A stretch of DNA of 64,000 nt from Pseudomonas libanensis (GTDB taxonomy: Bacteria; Pseudomonadota; Gammaproteobacteria; Pseudomonadales; Pseudomonadaceae): positions 310,001 through 374,000 of the forward strand of contig NZ_JYLH01000002.1 in assembly GCF_001439685.1 (NCBI RefSeq), given 5' to 3'. The translations under genes and the position numbers were made by a program. The notes below the pieces were generated by a model. That model had not been told where the DNA came from. It searched no databases and was given only the letters and a program-made list of their open reading frames with translations. Below, piece after piece: positions 45,036 to 54,404 of the stretch. Each line of letters starts with the position of its first letter. The stretch's first letter is position 1.

Positions 45036-47693
45036 TTACGCCAGGCTTTTACTGACCACCTCAAACACATCACTGGACAGCTCGCCGGACGCCAGAATGC
45101 GCTCCAGTTCCGCTTTCATCAGCGCCTGCCGCGCGCTGTCGTATTTGCGCCAGCGCGTCAGCGGCGCCAGTTGGCGCGAAGCGATCTGAGGGTTCAGGGT
45201 GTTGAGCTGGATCACCAGGTCCGCCAGGAAGCGATAACCCGAGCCGTCCGCCGCATGGAAGTTGATCAGGTTCTGCCCGGCAAATGCACCGATCAGCGCA
45301 CGCACCTTGTTCGGGTTCTTGATGGTGAACGCCGGATGCTCCATCAGCGCCTTGACCCGCGCCAACCCGCCCGGCAAGGTGCTGCCGGCCTGGACGCTGA
45401 ACCACTGGTCCATCACCAACGGGTTGTCCTTGAAATTCTCGGCAAACACCGCCAGGGCCTGGGCTTTTTCCGCCTCGAACGGCGAGTTCACCAGTACCGC
45501 CAGGGCGGTCAGGCGCTCTGTCATGTTGTCGGCAGTATCGAACTGATCCAGAGTGGCCGCGAGTACTTGCGGCTTGCCGCTGAGCATCAGGTACGACAAC
45601 GTGATGTTTTGCAGGGCGCGACGGGCAAAGTGCTCGGCCTCCGCCACGTACGGCGTCTGCCTGGACAGGTCGCGATTGGCCTGGTAACGCAGCCACAATC
45701 CTTCGAACAGGTTGTCGGCCAATTGCTTGCGGGCATACTCACGGGCGGCGTGAATGGCATCCACATCCGCCACGTCGCTGATTTCCGCCAGGTAGGCTTC
45801 GCTCGGCAGCGAGAGCATTTCCGCGACCATGGCCTGGTCCAGGCTTTCATCGCTCAAAACCGTGCGCAGCGCGTCGATCAGGCGCTGATCCAGCTTCAGC
45901 GGCTGACCCGCCTGATGCTGCCCGATCAGTTCCTGCAGCACCTGCACCGACAGTTGCTGGCCGGCATCCCAACGGTTGAAACCGTCGCTGTCGTGCTGCA
46001 TCAGGAACATCAGTTGGTCGCGGTCGTAAGGGAAGCTCAGCTTCACCGGCGCCGAGAAGCCACGCAGCAGCGAAGGCAGAGGTTTTTCGGCGATGTCGAC
46101 GAAGGTGAAGGTCTGCTCGGCTTCAGTCACGGAGATCACCCGGGACGTGCCGCCAGCCGTCGCCTCACCGGCCAGGCGCAAGGCAATACCTGCGCCCTGC
46201 CCGTCCAGCAAACCAAGTGCCACCGGAATCACGAACGGCAGCTTCTCGACCTTGTCCGGAGTAGCCGGGCAGCTCTGGCGGAAAGTCAGGCTATAGGCCC
46301 TGGCCGCAGCGTCATACGACTCGCTGACCGCCAGACGTGGCGTACCGGCCTGGCTGTACCAGCGTTTGAACTGGCTGAGGTCGGCACCATTGGCGTCTTC
46401 CATGGCCTTGATGAAGTCATCGCAGGTCACGGCCTGGCCGTCGTGGCGTTCGAAGTACAGGTCGCTGCCTTTGCGGAAACCGTCGGCGCCGAGCAAGGTA
46501 TGGAGCATGCCGACTACTTCCGAGCCCTTTTCGTACACGGTCAGGGTGTAGAAGTTGGAAATCTCGATAAAGCTGTCCGGGCGCACCGCGTGGGCCATGG
46601 GGCCGGCGTCTTCGGCGAACTGGTGGGTACGCAGGTAGGCCACGTCCTGGATGCGCTTGACCGTGGCCGAGTTCATGTCGGCGGAGAAGCCCGAGTCACG
46701 GAACACGGTGAAGCCTTCCTTGAGCGACAGCTGGAACCAGTCGCGGCAGGTCACGCGGTTGCCCGACCAGTTATGGAAGTACTCGTGGGCGACGATGGCC
46801 TCGACCCGCTGGTGAGCGGCGTCGGTGGCGGTTTCGGCGCGAGCCAGCACGGCGCTGGAGTTGAAGATATTGAGGCCCTTGTTCTCCATGGCGCCCATGT
46901 TGAAGTCGTTGACCGCCACGATCATGAAGATGTCGAGGTCGTACTCGCGGCCGTAGGTTTCTTCGTCCCAGCGCATGGATTTTTTCAGGCTGGTCATGGC
47001 GTGCTGGCATTTGTCGATGTTTTCCGGTTCGACGTAGATGCGCAGCGCCACTTCACGGTTGGTCATGGTGGTGAAGCTGTCTTCCACGCACCACAGGTCA
47101 CCGGCCACCAGCGCGAACAGATAGGCTGGCTTTTTGAACGGGTCTTCCCAGGTCGCCCAATGCCGGCCGTCTTCGCCAGGGCCGCTGGCAATCGGGTTGC
47201 CGTTGGACAGCAACACCGGGTAGCTGTGCTGCTCAGCGATCACTGTGGTGGTGAAGACGCTCATCACGTCCGGGCGGTCGAGGTAGTAAGTGATCTTGCG
47301 GAAGCCTTCGGCTTCGCACTGGGTGCAGAACATGCTGCCGGATTTGTACAGCCCTTCGAGGGCAGTGTTGGTTTCCGGGTGGATCTTGACGGTGGTGTCG
47401 AGGGTGAACGTTGCACTCTTGGGCTGCACGGTCAGGTGGCTGTCGGTCAGCTGGTAGTCAGCGTCCGTCAGCTCCTGGTCAGCCAGGTTGACACTCAATA
47501 GCTCAAGCTGCTGGCCGTCCAGCACCAACGGCGGCAGGCCGGCGCCGCGCTCGGGGTTGCGGCGCATCACCAATTGCGCGTGGACCAGGCTGTGGTCCTC
47601 GAACAACTCGAAGGTCAGGTGCGTCTCGTCGATCAGGTAGTCCGGCGCCTGATAGTCCTTAAGGTAGATCATCTTCGGTTGTTCGGTGCGCAT
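45036..47693 (-). CDS. pepN: Aminopeptidase N (M1 zinc metallopeptidase)
   Basis: An 885-aa cytoplasmic aminopeptidase of the M1 family, of the usual bacterial PepN length. It has the exopeptidase motif GAMEN (MGAMENKGLNIF, about 260) and the zinc site HEYFHNWSGNRVT with the third ligand Glu downstream in LKEGFTVFRD. The C-terminal helical DUF3458 domains are complete. Start ATG has AAGGAT upstream. It follows the DUF2797 gene by 13 bp and may be the last gene of the nadK-led run. Confidence 0.97.
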   Translation of the reverse strand: MRTEQPKMIYLKDYQAPDYLIDETHLTFELFEDHSLVHAQLVMRRNPERGAGLPPLVLDGQQLELLSVNLADQELTDADYQLTDSHLTVQPKSATFTLDTTVKIHPETNTALEGLYKSGSMFCTQCEAEGFRKITYYLDRPDVMSVFTTTVIAEQHSYPVLLSNGNPIASGPGEDGRHWATWEDPFKKPAYLFALVAGDLWCVEDSFTTMTNREVALRIYVEPENIDKCQHAMTSLKKSMRWDEETYGREYDLDIFMIVAVNDFNMGAMENKGLNIFNSSAVLARAETATDAAHQRVEAIVAHEYFHNWSGNRVTCRDWFQLSLKEGFTVFRDSGFSADMNSATVKRIQDVAYLRTHQFAEDAGPMAHAVRPDSFIEISNFYTLTVYEKGSEVVGMLHTLLGADGFRKGSDLYFERHDGQAVTCDDFIKAMEDANGADLSQFKRWYSQAGTPRLAVSESYDAAARAYSLTFRQSCPATPDKVEKLPFVIPVALGLLDGQGAGIALRLAGEATAGGTSRVISVTEAEQTFTFVDIAEKPLPSLLRGFSAPVKLSFPYDRDQLMFLMQHDSDGFNRWDAGQQLSVQVLQELIGQHQAGQPLKLDQRLIDALRTVLSDESLDQAMVAEMLSLPSEAYLAEISDVADVDAIHAAREYARKQLADNLFEGLWLRYQANRDLSRQTPYVAEAEHFARRALQNITLSYLMLSGKPQVLAATLDQFDTADNMTERLTALAVLVNSPFEAEKAQALAVFAENFKDNPLVMDQWFSVQAGSTLPGGLARVKALMEHPAFTIKNPNKVRALIGAFAGQNLINFHAADGSGYRFLADLVIQLNTLNPQIASRQLAPLTRWRKYDSARQALMKAELERILASGELSSDVFEVVSKSLA

Positions 47694-47706
47694 GCTTGGG
47701 ATCCTT

Positions 47707-48537
47707 CTACTGATGCACGGCGAGCTGGTAGGCCGTGTATTTACGAATATTGATAACGCCGGTATCGAAGATCAGGTATTGGCCCTTGATCCCCAGCAGC
47801 GTGCCTTCGGCAATCGGGTTCTTGTCCAGGTTGAAGCTGACGATCTTGGTCGGATACTGCTCGACCGGGTAGCGGATTTCAATCGGCTCGATGTCGGCAA
47901 TGGTTTGGATGGCTTGCAGGCCAAAGCGTTCCTGCAAACCCAGCAAGCCTTCGGCGCAGGAAGCAAACAGCTTGTCGCGCACTTGCTTGAGGTCCACCGC
48001 TGCCGCGTCGCCCTTGAGCAGGGCGCGCCAGTTGGTCTTGTCGGCGACCTGGCTGCGGAACAGGTCTTCGACGAAGCCGGACTGCTGGCGCGTGGCGACA
48101 CGCATGATCGGCAGCGCCTGGCTGGCGCCCTGGTCGAGCCAGCGAGTGGGCAATTGGGTGGCGCGGGTGATGCCGACCTTGATCCCCGACGAATTGGCCA
48201 GGTACACCACGTGGTCCGTCATGCAGAACGTTTCGCCCCAGCCGGGATCACGGCAGGTGCCGGCGTCGTAATGGCAGCGCTCGGGGCTCATGATGCACAG
48301 GTCGCACTGGGCCAGCTTGGTCATGCACGGGTAGCAATAGCCCTGGCTGAAGCTGGTCTTGGTCTTGCGCCCGCAATGACTGCAATGAATGGCGCCGAGA
48401 TACTCCAGGCGCACGTGGGTGCCGATCAAGGGGTTGACCGGCACCTCGACATCGCCCAGGCGAAAGGCGTATTGAACGGTCGGCTCACCGAGTTGCGCCG
48501 ACATTTTGCTGACTGCACCGCGACCAATCTCAATCAA
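47707..48537 (-). CDS. DUF2797 family protein with cysteine cluster
   Basis: A 276-aa protein with paired CxxC motifs (IHCSHCGRKTK, YCYPCM, CDLCIM, a likely zinc site near 65-105), followed by the conserved block GWGETFCMTDHVVYLANSSG. Function unknown. I prefer a TTG start overlapping the stop of the upstream gene (TTGA), giving IEIGRGAVSKM, because homologues begin about 10 residues before this KM and spacing implies coupling. The ATG at 48504 is the alternative. Confidence 0.85.
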   Translation of the reverse strand: MIEIGRGAVSKMSAQLGEPTVQYAFRLGDVEVPVNPLIGTHVRLEYLGAIHCSHCGRKTKTSFSQGYCYPCMTKLAQCDLCIMSPERCHYDAGTCRDPGWGETFCMTDHVVYLANSSGIKVGITRATQLPTRWLDQGASQALPIMRVATRQQSGFVEDLFRSQVADKTNWRALLKGDAAAVDLKQVRDKLFASCAEGLLGLQERFGLQAIQTIADIEPIEIRYPVEQYPTKIVSFNLDKNPIAEGTLLGIKGQYLIFDTGVINIRKYTAYQLAVHQ

Positions 48538-48794
48538 TGGATCGCATCCGACTTGAACAGGATATTCGGCACCGGCGCCGACTTGGAGGCGCATTCCTGC
48601 GGGCCCATGTAGCCGGTGCGCTGCTCTTCGGGCAGGTTCTGGATTTCCCAGGCGATCACCGCCTGCAAGGACAGCTCGCGCTGCTCGGCGGTGAGCTTGC
48701 GGCCGTCAGACCATTTGCCGATTTCCACGGCGAGCTTGAGGCTCTCGTAGATGTCCGGAGTGATGTTTTCGATCATTGCAGCAAAAGAGGACAT
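48534..48794 (-). CDS. DUF1315 (YeaC-like) protein
   Basis: An 86-aa protein with the DUF1315 core ITPDIYESLKLAVEIGKWSD and GRKLTAEQRELSLQAVIAWE. Known only as a conserved gammaproteobacterial protein (E. coli YeaC). AGGAAG lies before the chosen ATG; the 53-codon upstream extension overlaps the rhomboid gene and is rejected. Its stop overlaps the next start, and it follows the rhomboid gene by 14 bp. Confidence 0.9.
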   Translation of the reverse strand: MSSFAAMIENITPDIYESLKLAVEIGKWSDGRKLTAEQRELSLQAVIAWEIQNLPEEQRTGYMGPQECASKSAPVPNILFKSDAIH

Positions 48795-48808
48795 AAGGCT
48801 CTTCCTTA

Positions 48809-49678
48809 TCAAATAGACGCTTTGCGACGGTTGTACAAACCACCGAGCAAACCCGTCAGGCAACCGATGACCAAGCCGCCCACATGGGCCGCGTTGGCGA
48901 TTTCGCCGAAGCCGATCATCGAGACCAGCCCCGACAGGCAGAGCAGCAGCCACACCAGCATCATCACCAGCACCCCACGGGGCAGGCGATAGGCGGGGTT
49001 GGGTGACAATAATTGAAAGATCCAGCAGTGCCCGAGCAGGCCATACAGCACGCCGGACAAACCGCCAAACAGGCCGGGCCCGCCATAGGCATATTGAGCG
49101 TAGTTGGAGACCAGGCTGAACAACAGGGTCAGGCCCAGCAGGTTGATACTGCCCTGGCGCGCTTCAATGCGCCGGCCCAGCTCCCAGTACCACATGCCGT
49201 TCATGGCCAGGTGCAGGATGCCGAAGTGAATCAGCATCGGCGTGACCAGGCGCCACCACTGCCCCGAAGCCAGCGTGTCGGCAAGCGGCGTGAACTGGAT
49301 GTACTCGCCCAGCACCCGGAACGGCAGGAAGGTCAGCCAGGCCATGGCTTGCAGGTTTTCGCCGAGCAGGGTCACGGCGCCAACGATAAGGCTGGCCAGC
49401 AGCACCAGCGCAGTGACCGGGCTATGGCGTACTTGCTGGACAAAGCCTGGCCGAGCAACCGGTGCCTGCTCGGGAATATCCAACTGCTGGTCCGGGTCGC
49501 CGGCGGGGAAGCGCTGATACAACACGCGCACGTCATCACTGATGGTTTCGGGCACCCACAACACTTGCTCGCCCGCCTCTTCACTGACGCGATGGGGCAC
49601 TTGCATGCGTTGCAGCAACTTGACGAAACCACCCAGGTCGACGCTCAGGGGCAAGCGCAATACAGCTACGGTACTCAT
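48809..49678 (-). CDS. Rhomboid-family intramembrane serine protease (GlpG-like)
   Basis: A 289-aa membrane protease. An N-terminal cytoplasmic domain (about 1-75) with VAVLRLPLSVDLGGFVKLLQ precedes six or seven membrane helices. The catalytic Ser lies in GLFGGLSGVLYGLLG and the His in NAAHVGGLVIG; HFGILHLAMNGMWYW holds the usual oxyanion/loop residues. It overlaps the metallophosphatase stop by 4 bp (ATGA). Substrates are unknown. Confidence 0.93.
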   Translation of the reverse strand: MSTVAVLRLPLSVDLGGFVKLLQRMQVPHRVSEEAGEQVLWVPETISDDVRVLYQRFPAGDPDQQLDIPEQAPVARPGFVQQVRHSPVTALVLLASLIVGAVTLLGENLQAMAWLTFLPFRVLGEYIQFTPLADTLASGQWWRLVTPMLIHFGILHLAMNGMWYWELGRRIEARQGSINLLGLTLLFSLVSNYAQYAYGGPGLFGGLSGVLYGLLGHCWIFQLLSPNPAYRLPRGVLVMMLVWLLLCLSGLVSMIGFGEIANAAHVGGLVIGCLTGLLGGLYNRRKASI

Positions 49679-50646
49679 GGAATGGCCTCTGGTCGCTCAA
49701 CGTCGACCCATACGAATTTACGCGGATCCAGCTGGGTTTCCTGGTCCAGTCGATACGCTACCAGCTTGCCGTACAGCACCGCGCTGTAGTCCAGGCAGGC
49801 CAGGTTCGGGCGGATCGGCGCCGGTTTGCCGCTGCGCCAGTAGTGACCGACGAACAACAGCGGCTCATCGACCCCGTAGCGCAGCAACGAGTTCTTTTGC
49901 TTGGAAGACAACGGCGTACGCGCCACCGGCTCCGGCAAAGCGTCGGGCTGGAACACGATGTCGCCGTAGGTCTTGGGGTCGTCTTCCCAGAACTTGGTGC
50001 GAAAGAACGAGCGCGTCAGGCCATCGCCACCGGTCAAGGTCAAGCCGTCGGGCAGGCGCATATCGGTGCCGCGCAGCAGCCGGTCGAAGGCGTTGCAGGC
50101 AAAACTGCCCGGCACGGCGGCGGCCTGCAGGAAGTGCTGGTCGATACAGCCATCCGGGAAGGTCGCGCGCAGCGGCTGGATAAAGCCGTCGTCCCAGCAT
50201 GCGTGCACCACGCGGAAACGCCCGGCATCGACAAACAGCGGCATGTCGTAGAACCAGCCGAGGAAGTCGTGCCAGTCGGCCGGGTGGTGTTCGAACTGGG
50301 TCAGGGTCTCTTGGATCAAGCGCGCATGCCGTGGGTTGTGCTCGCGCACGAACTGCTTGCCGCTGCCAGGTGGCGCCGGGGTGGTCCAGCCCAGCGCGTT
50401 GAACTCATGGTTGCCCATGATGCACAGCGCCTGGCCGGCCTCGGTCATATCGTGGACGATATGCAGCGCCTCGCGGATACGCGGGCCACGGTCGATGATA
50501 TCGCCGAGGAACACCGCCATGCGGGACGGATGGCGCCAGGTGCCGCCCTGCTTGTGGTAACCCAATTGGTCGAGCAAGTGCTCAAGGGTATGAGCGCAAC
50601 CGTGCACGTCACCAATCAGGTCGTAGCTACGCGCGGGATCGAGCAT
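49675..50646 (-). CDS. Metallophosphatase (PPP-type/ApaH-like)
   Basis: A 323-aa calcineurin-like phosphoesterase. Metal motifs are YDLIGDVHGCAHTL, FLGDIIDRGPRIRE and IMGNHEFNA, with a late VVHACWDD and FVGHYWRSG, in the order of PPP-type phosphatases. The start ATG overlaps the nadK stop as TGATG. Related to bis(5'-nucleosyl)-tetraphosphatases and serine/threonine phosphatases; the substrate cannot be told. Confidence 0.9.
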   Translation of the reverse strand: MLDPARSYDLIGDVHGCAHTLEHLLDQLGYHKQGGTWRHPSRMAVFLGDIIDRGPRIREALHIVHDMTEAGQALCIMGNHEFNALGWTTPAPPGSGKQFVREHNPRHARLIQETLTQFEHHPADWHDFLGWFYDMPLFVDAGRFRVVHACWDDGFIQPLRATFPDGCIDQHFLQAAAVPGSFACNAFDRLLRGTDMRLPDGLTLTGGDGLTRSFFRTKFWEDDPKTYGDIVFQPDALPEPVARTPLSSKQKNSLLRYGVDEPLLFVGHYWRSGKPAPIRPNLACLDYSAVLYGKLVAYRLDQETQLDPRKFVWVDVERPEAIP

Positions 50647-51536
50647 CAGTCGCCTCCACCCCCCAAGCGGCTGCCCCAGCCCAACTTGGTACGGCACACT
50701 TCGTAGTAGTTGTGATCCAGCGGGTGGATCAACCGCAACTTCTGTGCCTTCTTGCTCACGGTGATGGTGTCACCGGGGGCGCAGGTGAAATGGTTCTGCC
50801 CGTCGCAGGAGACTTGCGGGTAAATCTGCATGTCTTTGGACACCACGATTTTCAACTCACTGTTGCCATCGACCACAATCGGTCTGCTGGACAACATATG
50901 GGGGTACATCGGCACGATCACAATGGCATCGAGCTTGGGATGCATGATCGGGCCGCCAGCCGACAGCGCGTAGGCGGTCGAACCGGTAGGCGTGGCGACG
51001 ATCAGGCCGTCGGCCTTCTGGCTGCACACGAACTGGCCGTCGATGTACAACTCGAATTCGATCATCCGCGTGGACTTGCCCGGGTGCAGCACCACATCGT
51101 TGAGGGCATCGCCCTGGCCAATGGCCTCGCCATGGCGGCGCACTTCGGCTTGCAGCAGGAAGCGGTTCTCCACCAGGTAATGGCCGTCGAGCACCTTGGC
51201 CACTTCGACTTCCAGCTCATCGGGGCGGATATCGGTCAGAAACCCCAGGCTGCCGCGGTTGATCCCCAGCACCGGCACGTTATGCCGCGCCAGCGCACGC
51301 GCGGCGCCGAGCAAACTGCCATCGCCGCCGACCACAATGACCATGTCGCAGACTTCGCCGAGCATCTTGCGCGACGAGGTTTGCAGGCCGTGGCCCGGGA
51401 GGATTTCAGCGATGGTGTCTTCGAGGATCACATGCAGGTGGCGCTCGAGCAGAAACTTCTTCAGTCGGCGGACGGTGTCCAACACCTGGGTACTGCCCAG
51501 GCGACCGATAATGCCGATATTGCGAAATTGCTCCAT
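50646..51536 (-). CDS. nadK: NAD kinase
   Basis: A 296-aa NAD+ kinase making NADP+. Motifs VVGGDGSLLGAARALARHN (GGDG, about 70-85) and INRGSLGFLTDI, then NDVVLHPG and the GTSA-like TPTGSTAYALSAGGP. Length matches other Pseudomonas NadK (about 295). The frame is open upstream, but the ATG giving MEQFRNIGIIGR is the family start. First gene of the run nadK, phosphatase, rhomboid, yeaC-like, DUF2797. Confidence 0.96.
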   Translation of the reverse strand: MEQFRNIGIIGRLGSTQVLDTVRRLKKFLLERHLHVILEDTIAEILPGHGLQTSSRKMLGEVCDMVIVVGGDGSLLGAARALARHNVPVLGINRGSLGFLTDIRPDELEVEVAKVLDGHYLVENRFLLQAEVRRHGEAIGQGDALNDVVLHPGKSTRMIEFELYIDGQFVCSQKADGLIVATPTGSTAYALSAGGPIMHPKLDAIVIVPMYPHMLSSRPIVVDGNSELKIVVSKDMQIYPQVSCDGQNHFTCAPGDTITVSKKAQKLRLIHPLDHNYYEVCRTKLGWGSRLGGGGD

Positions 51537-51682
51537 GGGGCTCCTGCGGGGTGTGGGGTGCGGCCAAAAAGAACGATTATGGGCGAAAGGCCGTCTCAGG
51601 CAAAATCCTTTGTCGCCGCAGAGCCTTGATGACAATGGTTCTCAGGCACCTTGCGCACGTCTGAAAAGGCTATGCTCGGACC

Positions 51683-52630
51683 ATGACAGTGTTCCCTGAC
51701 TTGCACGCCCTGCCCCGTCAATTGCGCCACCCCGAGGTGCGCGACCTGGCGTGGGTGATACTCGCCCCGCCGATGCTGGCGCAGACGCCATGGCCGCAGC
51801 GCCATCCGTTGGCCGGCAGTGACTGGGTGCAGGCGCCCCACTTGCTCGAAGCCTGGCTGCGTCAACTGGACAGCGACAGCAGTGCCTTACAGCAGTGGCT
51901 GAGCCTGTCACGCACGCGGCGCCTGGGCCTCTACTACGAACGCTTGTGGCAGTTCGCGGTGCAGCAGGCACCGGGCGTGGAGTTGATGGCCGCCAACCTG
52001 CCGATCCGCCGCGCCGGGCATACCCTGGGCGAGCTGGACATGCTGCTGCGCGACCGCTATGGCGTGCACCACCTGGAACTGGCGATCAAGCTCTACCTGG
52101 GTCCCCAGGACGGCGATGGCCAGGATACCGCGCAGTGGCTCGGCCCGGGCTGCCATGACCGGCTCGACCGCAAGCTCGCTCATCTGGCCCAGCACCAACT
52201 GCCGATCTCGGCGCGGGCAGAGAGCCGCGAAGCCTTGGCGGCGCTGGATATCCAACGGTTCGATGCGCATTTGTGGCTGGGCGGTTATCTGCTCTACCCC
52301 TGGCCCGGCGCGGCGCAATCCCCCCTTGGCGCTCACCCCCAGCATTTGCGTGGGCGCTGGTTGCATCAACGCGACTGGACAGACTTTGTCAGCACCCGCC
52401 CAGCGGGCCGCTGGCAACCCCTGCCCCGCCATGCCTGGCTGGCGCCGGCGCATTACCCGGCGCACGAGGTGTGGAGTGAAGAGCAGATGCAGCGTTGGCT
52501 GGCAGATCTGGACCCGATGGCCCCAGCGCAGTTACTGGTGCGGATGGTGCCCAGCGGTGAGGAGTGGGAAGAAGCGGAGCGGTTGTTTCTAGTGGCGGAT
52601 CTTTGGCCGAAGGTGCCGGGGACAGGCTGA
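51683..52630 (+). CDS. DUF1853 family protein (possible PD-(D/E)XK fold)
   Basis: A 315-aa protein of DUF1853. The pattern [25 protein letters not shown] (about 114-138), an acidic residue followed by an E-x-K pair on the next strand, is like the core of PD-(D/E)XK nuclease-fold proteins. Nuclease activity is not shown for this family to my knowledge. Divergent from nadK with 146 bp between. Confidence 0.88.
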   Translation: MTVFPDLHALPRQLRHPEVRDLAWVILAPPMLAQTPWPQRHPLAGSDWVQAPHLLEAWLRQLDSDSSALQQWLSLSRTRRLGLYYERLWQFAVQQAPGVELMAANLPIRRAGHTLGELDMLLRDRYGVHHLELAIKLYLGPQDGDGQDTAQWLGPGCHDRLDRKLAHLAQHQLPISARAESREALAALDIQRFDAHLWLGGYLLYPWPGAAQSPLGAHPQHLRGRWLHQRDWTDFVSTRPAGRWQPLPRHAWLAPAHYPAHEVWSEEQMQRWLADLDPMAPAQLLVRMVPSGEEWEEAERLFLVADLWPKVPGTG

Positions 52631-52656
52631 ATACCTGGGATGTGTTTGAGGGCCTC

Positions 52657-52727
52657 TTCGCAGGCAAGCCAGCTCCCACATTTTGACCGCGCCGCCTATC
52701 CCATGTGGGAGCTGGCTTGCCTGCGAA
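52657..52727. repeat. REP pair in outward arrangement
   Basis: TTCGCAGGCAAGCCAGCTCC ending CAC, then after 24 bp GTGGGAGCTGGCTTGCCTGC ending GAA. The units are inverted with the CTCCCAC ends facing inward, opposite to the REPINs elsewhere in this window. It separates the convergent DUF1853 and vWA genes and may terminate transcription. Confidence 0.85.
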
Positions 52728-52743
52728 AGCGATAGCCCAGACG

Positions 52744-53475
52744 CTATAGCTTATCGATGTGCTGATACTCCAACTGCAACCCCAGCGCCAACTCCTGAGC
52801 CCGCCCCAACCTGATCGGCCCACGCTCGATGTCAATCAACATGCCTGGGCACTCCAATCGCGGCAGCGCGCCAATCGCCTTGAGCCGCCCATCAGTCACC
52901 ACCAGCAACTTCTGTTGCTCGGCGGGATAGCGCTTGCGCCGTGCCGCCAACCAATGCCCCGACTCGGTCAGCGCAGCCAGCAACGGCGTCCCCCCGCCCG
53001 CCCCCAATTGTTCCAACCAATCGACCAAGCCTTTCGCCGCCTTCAGGCCTTGCACCTGCCATTTCGGCGATTGCCCGCTGGCCGTCAATAACGCCATGCG
53101 CGCCCGTTGGCGATAAGCATCGTCAAACAGCTGGGCCAGCAGCCCCTTGGCATCGGTCAACGCTCGATGGCGCCGCGTGGATGCCGAGGCATCGACAATC
53201 ACCAGCCACAGTTCAGGAGCCGACCGGCTACGCAAGTGGAACAGCAGGTCCTCACGGCATTGCGGCCGCCCACCCAGCAACGTGCCCGGCCAATTGATCG
53301 CCCCGCGCTGTGCGCTGCGCGTCTTGCCCTGCCTGCCGTTGTCCAGTCGCCCCGACTGGGGCCGGGCACCCGCCCCCGCGTCAGGTCGGGGGCGAATGCC
53401 TAGGGCTTTTTTGGCCAGGTGGGTACATCGCGGCGCATGCCCGTGGGCAAGGCGGGTGCGGGCGTATCGCCCCAT
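52744..53475 (-). CDS. vWA-domain cobaltochelatase partner (ChlD-like)
   Basis: A 243-aa von Willebrand A protein, corresponding to the C-terminal part of magnesium chelatase subunit D. The MIDAS motif is VIVDASAST (about 93-101), then GGGTPLLAAL and VVTDGRLK. INWPGTLLGGRPQCREDLLF precedes it as in ChlD. The only ATG start overlaps the ChlI-like gene by 76 bp in another frame, giving tight coupling; the first 50 residues are low-complexity. With the adjacent ChlI-like ATPase it likely serves CobN in cobalt insertion in place of CobS/CobT. Confidence 0.85.
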   Translation of the reverse strand: MGRYARTRLAHGHAPRCTHLAKKALGIRPRPDAGAGARPQSGRLDNGRQGKTRSAQRGAINWPGTLLGGRPQCREDLLFHLRSRSAPELWLVIVDASASTRRHRALTDAKGLLAQLFDDAYRQRARMALLTASGQSPKWQVQGLKAAKGLVDWLEQLGAGGGTPLLAALTESGHWLAARRKRYPAEQQKLLVVTDGRLKAIGALPRLECPGMLIDIERGPIRLGRAQELALGLQLEYQHIDKL

Positions 53476-54404
53476 TGGCCTTGGCCGGGCGAGGTGTCAG
53501 AGGGGGAAGACGACGGCCCGTCATTCGGCTGGGGCGGCGCGCCTGGCGGGGTTGGGTGCTGGCGGCGATGGCGCAAGGCGAACTCCGCCACCGCCTCGAT
53601 ATCGTCCTGCTCGATAGCGGCGGCGCCACGCCAGGCCGCATGGGCGCGGGCGCCACGCAACCAGACCAGGTCGGCACGCAGGCCGTCGACCCCAGCGGCA
53701 AAGCAGCGCTCGGTGATGCGGGACAACGCCTGGTCATCCAGGGCGATACTGTCTAGCCGTGCCCGCGCCACGGTGCAGCGTTCGCGCAAGGCAGCTTGCG
53801 CTGGCGCCCACTGCGCGCAGAACGCAGCCGGGTCAGTGTCGAAATCCAGGCGACGACGAATGATCTGCCCGCGCTCGGCGGGCAAGGTCTGCCCGCTCAA
53901 TGCCACGTTGAAGCCGAAGCGGTCGAGCAACTGCGGGCGCAGCTCGCCCTCCTCCGGGTTCATGGTGCCGATCAGTACAAAGCGCGCCGCATGGCGATGG
54001 GAAATCCCGTCGCGTTCGATCAGGTTGGTGCCGCTGGCGGCCACGTCCAGCAGCAGGTCCACCAAGTGGTCGGCCAGCAGGTTGACTTCATCCACGTACA
54101 ATACGCCGCCATCGGCCTTGGCCAGCACGCCCGGGGAAAATTGCGCACGGCCTTCGCCCAGCGCGGCGTCCAGATCCAAGGTGCCGACCAGGCGCTCTTC
54201 GGTCGCGCCCAGGGGCAAGGTCACAAACTGCCCACTGGCCAACAGGTCTGCCAGCCCACGGGCCAGGGTCGACTTGGCCATGCCCCGTGGCCCTTCGATC
54301 AGCACGCCGCCGATCTTCGGGTCGATGGCGGCCAGGCACAGCGCGAGCTTCAAGTCATCAGCGCCGACCACGGCGGCCAGCGGGAAATGCGCAGTATCAG
54401 TCAT
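53400..54404 (-). CDS. AAA+ ATPase, ChlI-like cobaltochelatase partner
   Basis: A 334-aa magnesium-chelatase-I-type ATPase. Walker A GPRGMAKSTLARGLAD (about 36-51), GTLDLDAALGEGRAQFSPG insert, Walker B GGVLYVDEVNLLADHLVD (about 98-115) and sensor GTMNPEEGELRPQLLDRFG. The C-terminal tail (about 285-334) is Pro/Ser/Gln-rich and looks disordered. The ATG giving MTDTAHFPL overlaps the cobN stop (TGATG). With CobN and the vWA protein it forms the likely three-part aerobic cobaltochelatase. Confidence 0.92.
   Translation of the reverse strand: MTDTAHFPLAAVVGADDLKLALCLAAIDPKIGGVLIEGPRGMAKSTLARGLADLLASGQFVTLPLGATEERLVGTLDLDAALGEGRAQFSPGVLAKADGGVLYVDEVNLLADHLVDLLLDVAASGTNLIERDGISHRHAARFVLIGTMNPEEGELRPQLLDRFGFNVALSGQTLPAERGQIIRRRLDFDTDPAAFCAQWAPAQAALRERCTVARARLDSIALDDQALSRITERCFAAGVDGLRADLVWLRGARAHAAWRGAAAIEQDDIEAVAEFALRHRRQHPTPPGAPPQPNDGPSSSPSDTSPGQGQWGDTPAPALPTGMRRDVPTWPKKP

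Noticed and set aside
44781..47501. A 906-codon plus-strand frame
   Set aside because: It is antisense to pepN and begins inside an intergenic repeat. Low-complexity His/Gln/Val-rich translation, no homology-like motif.
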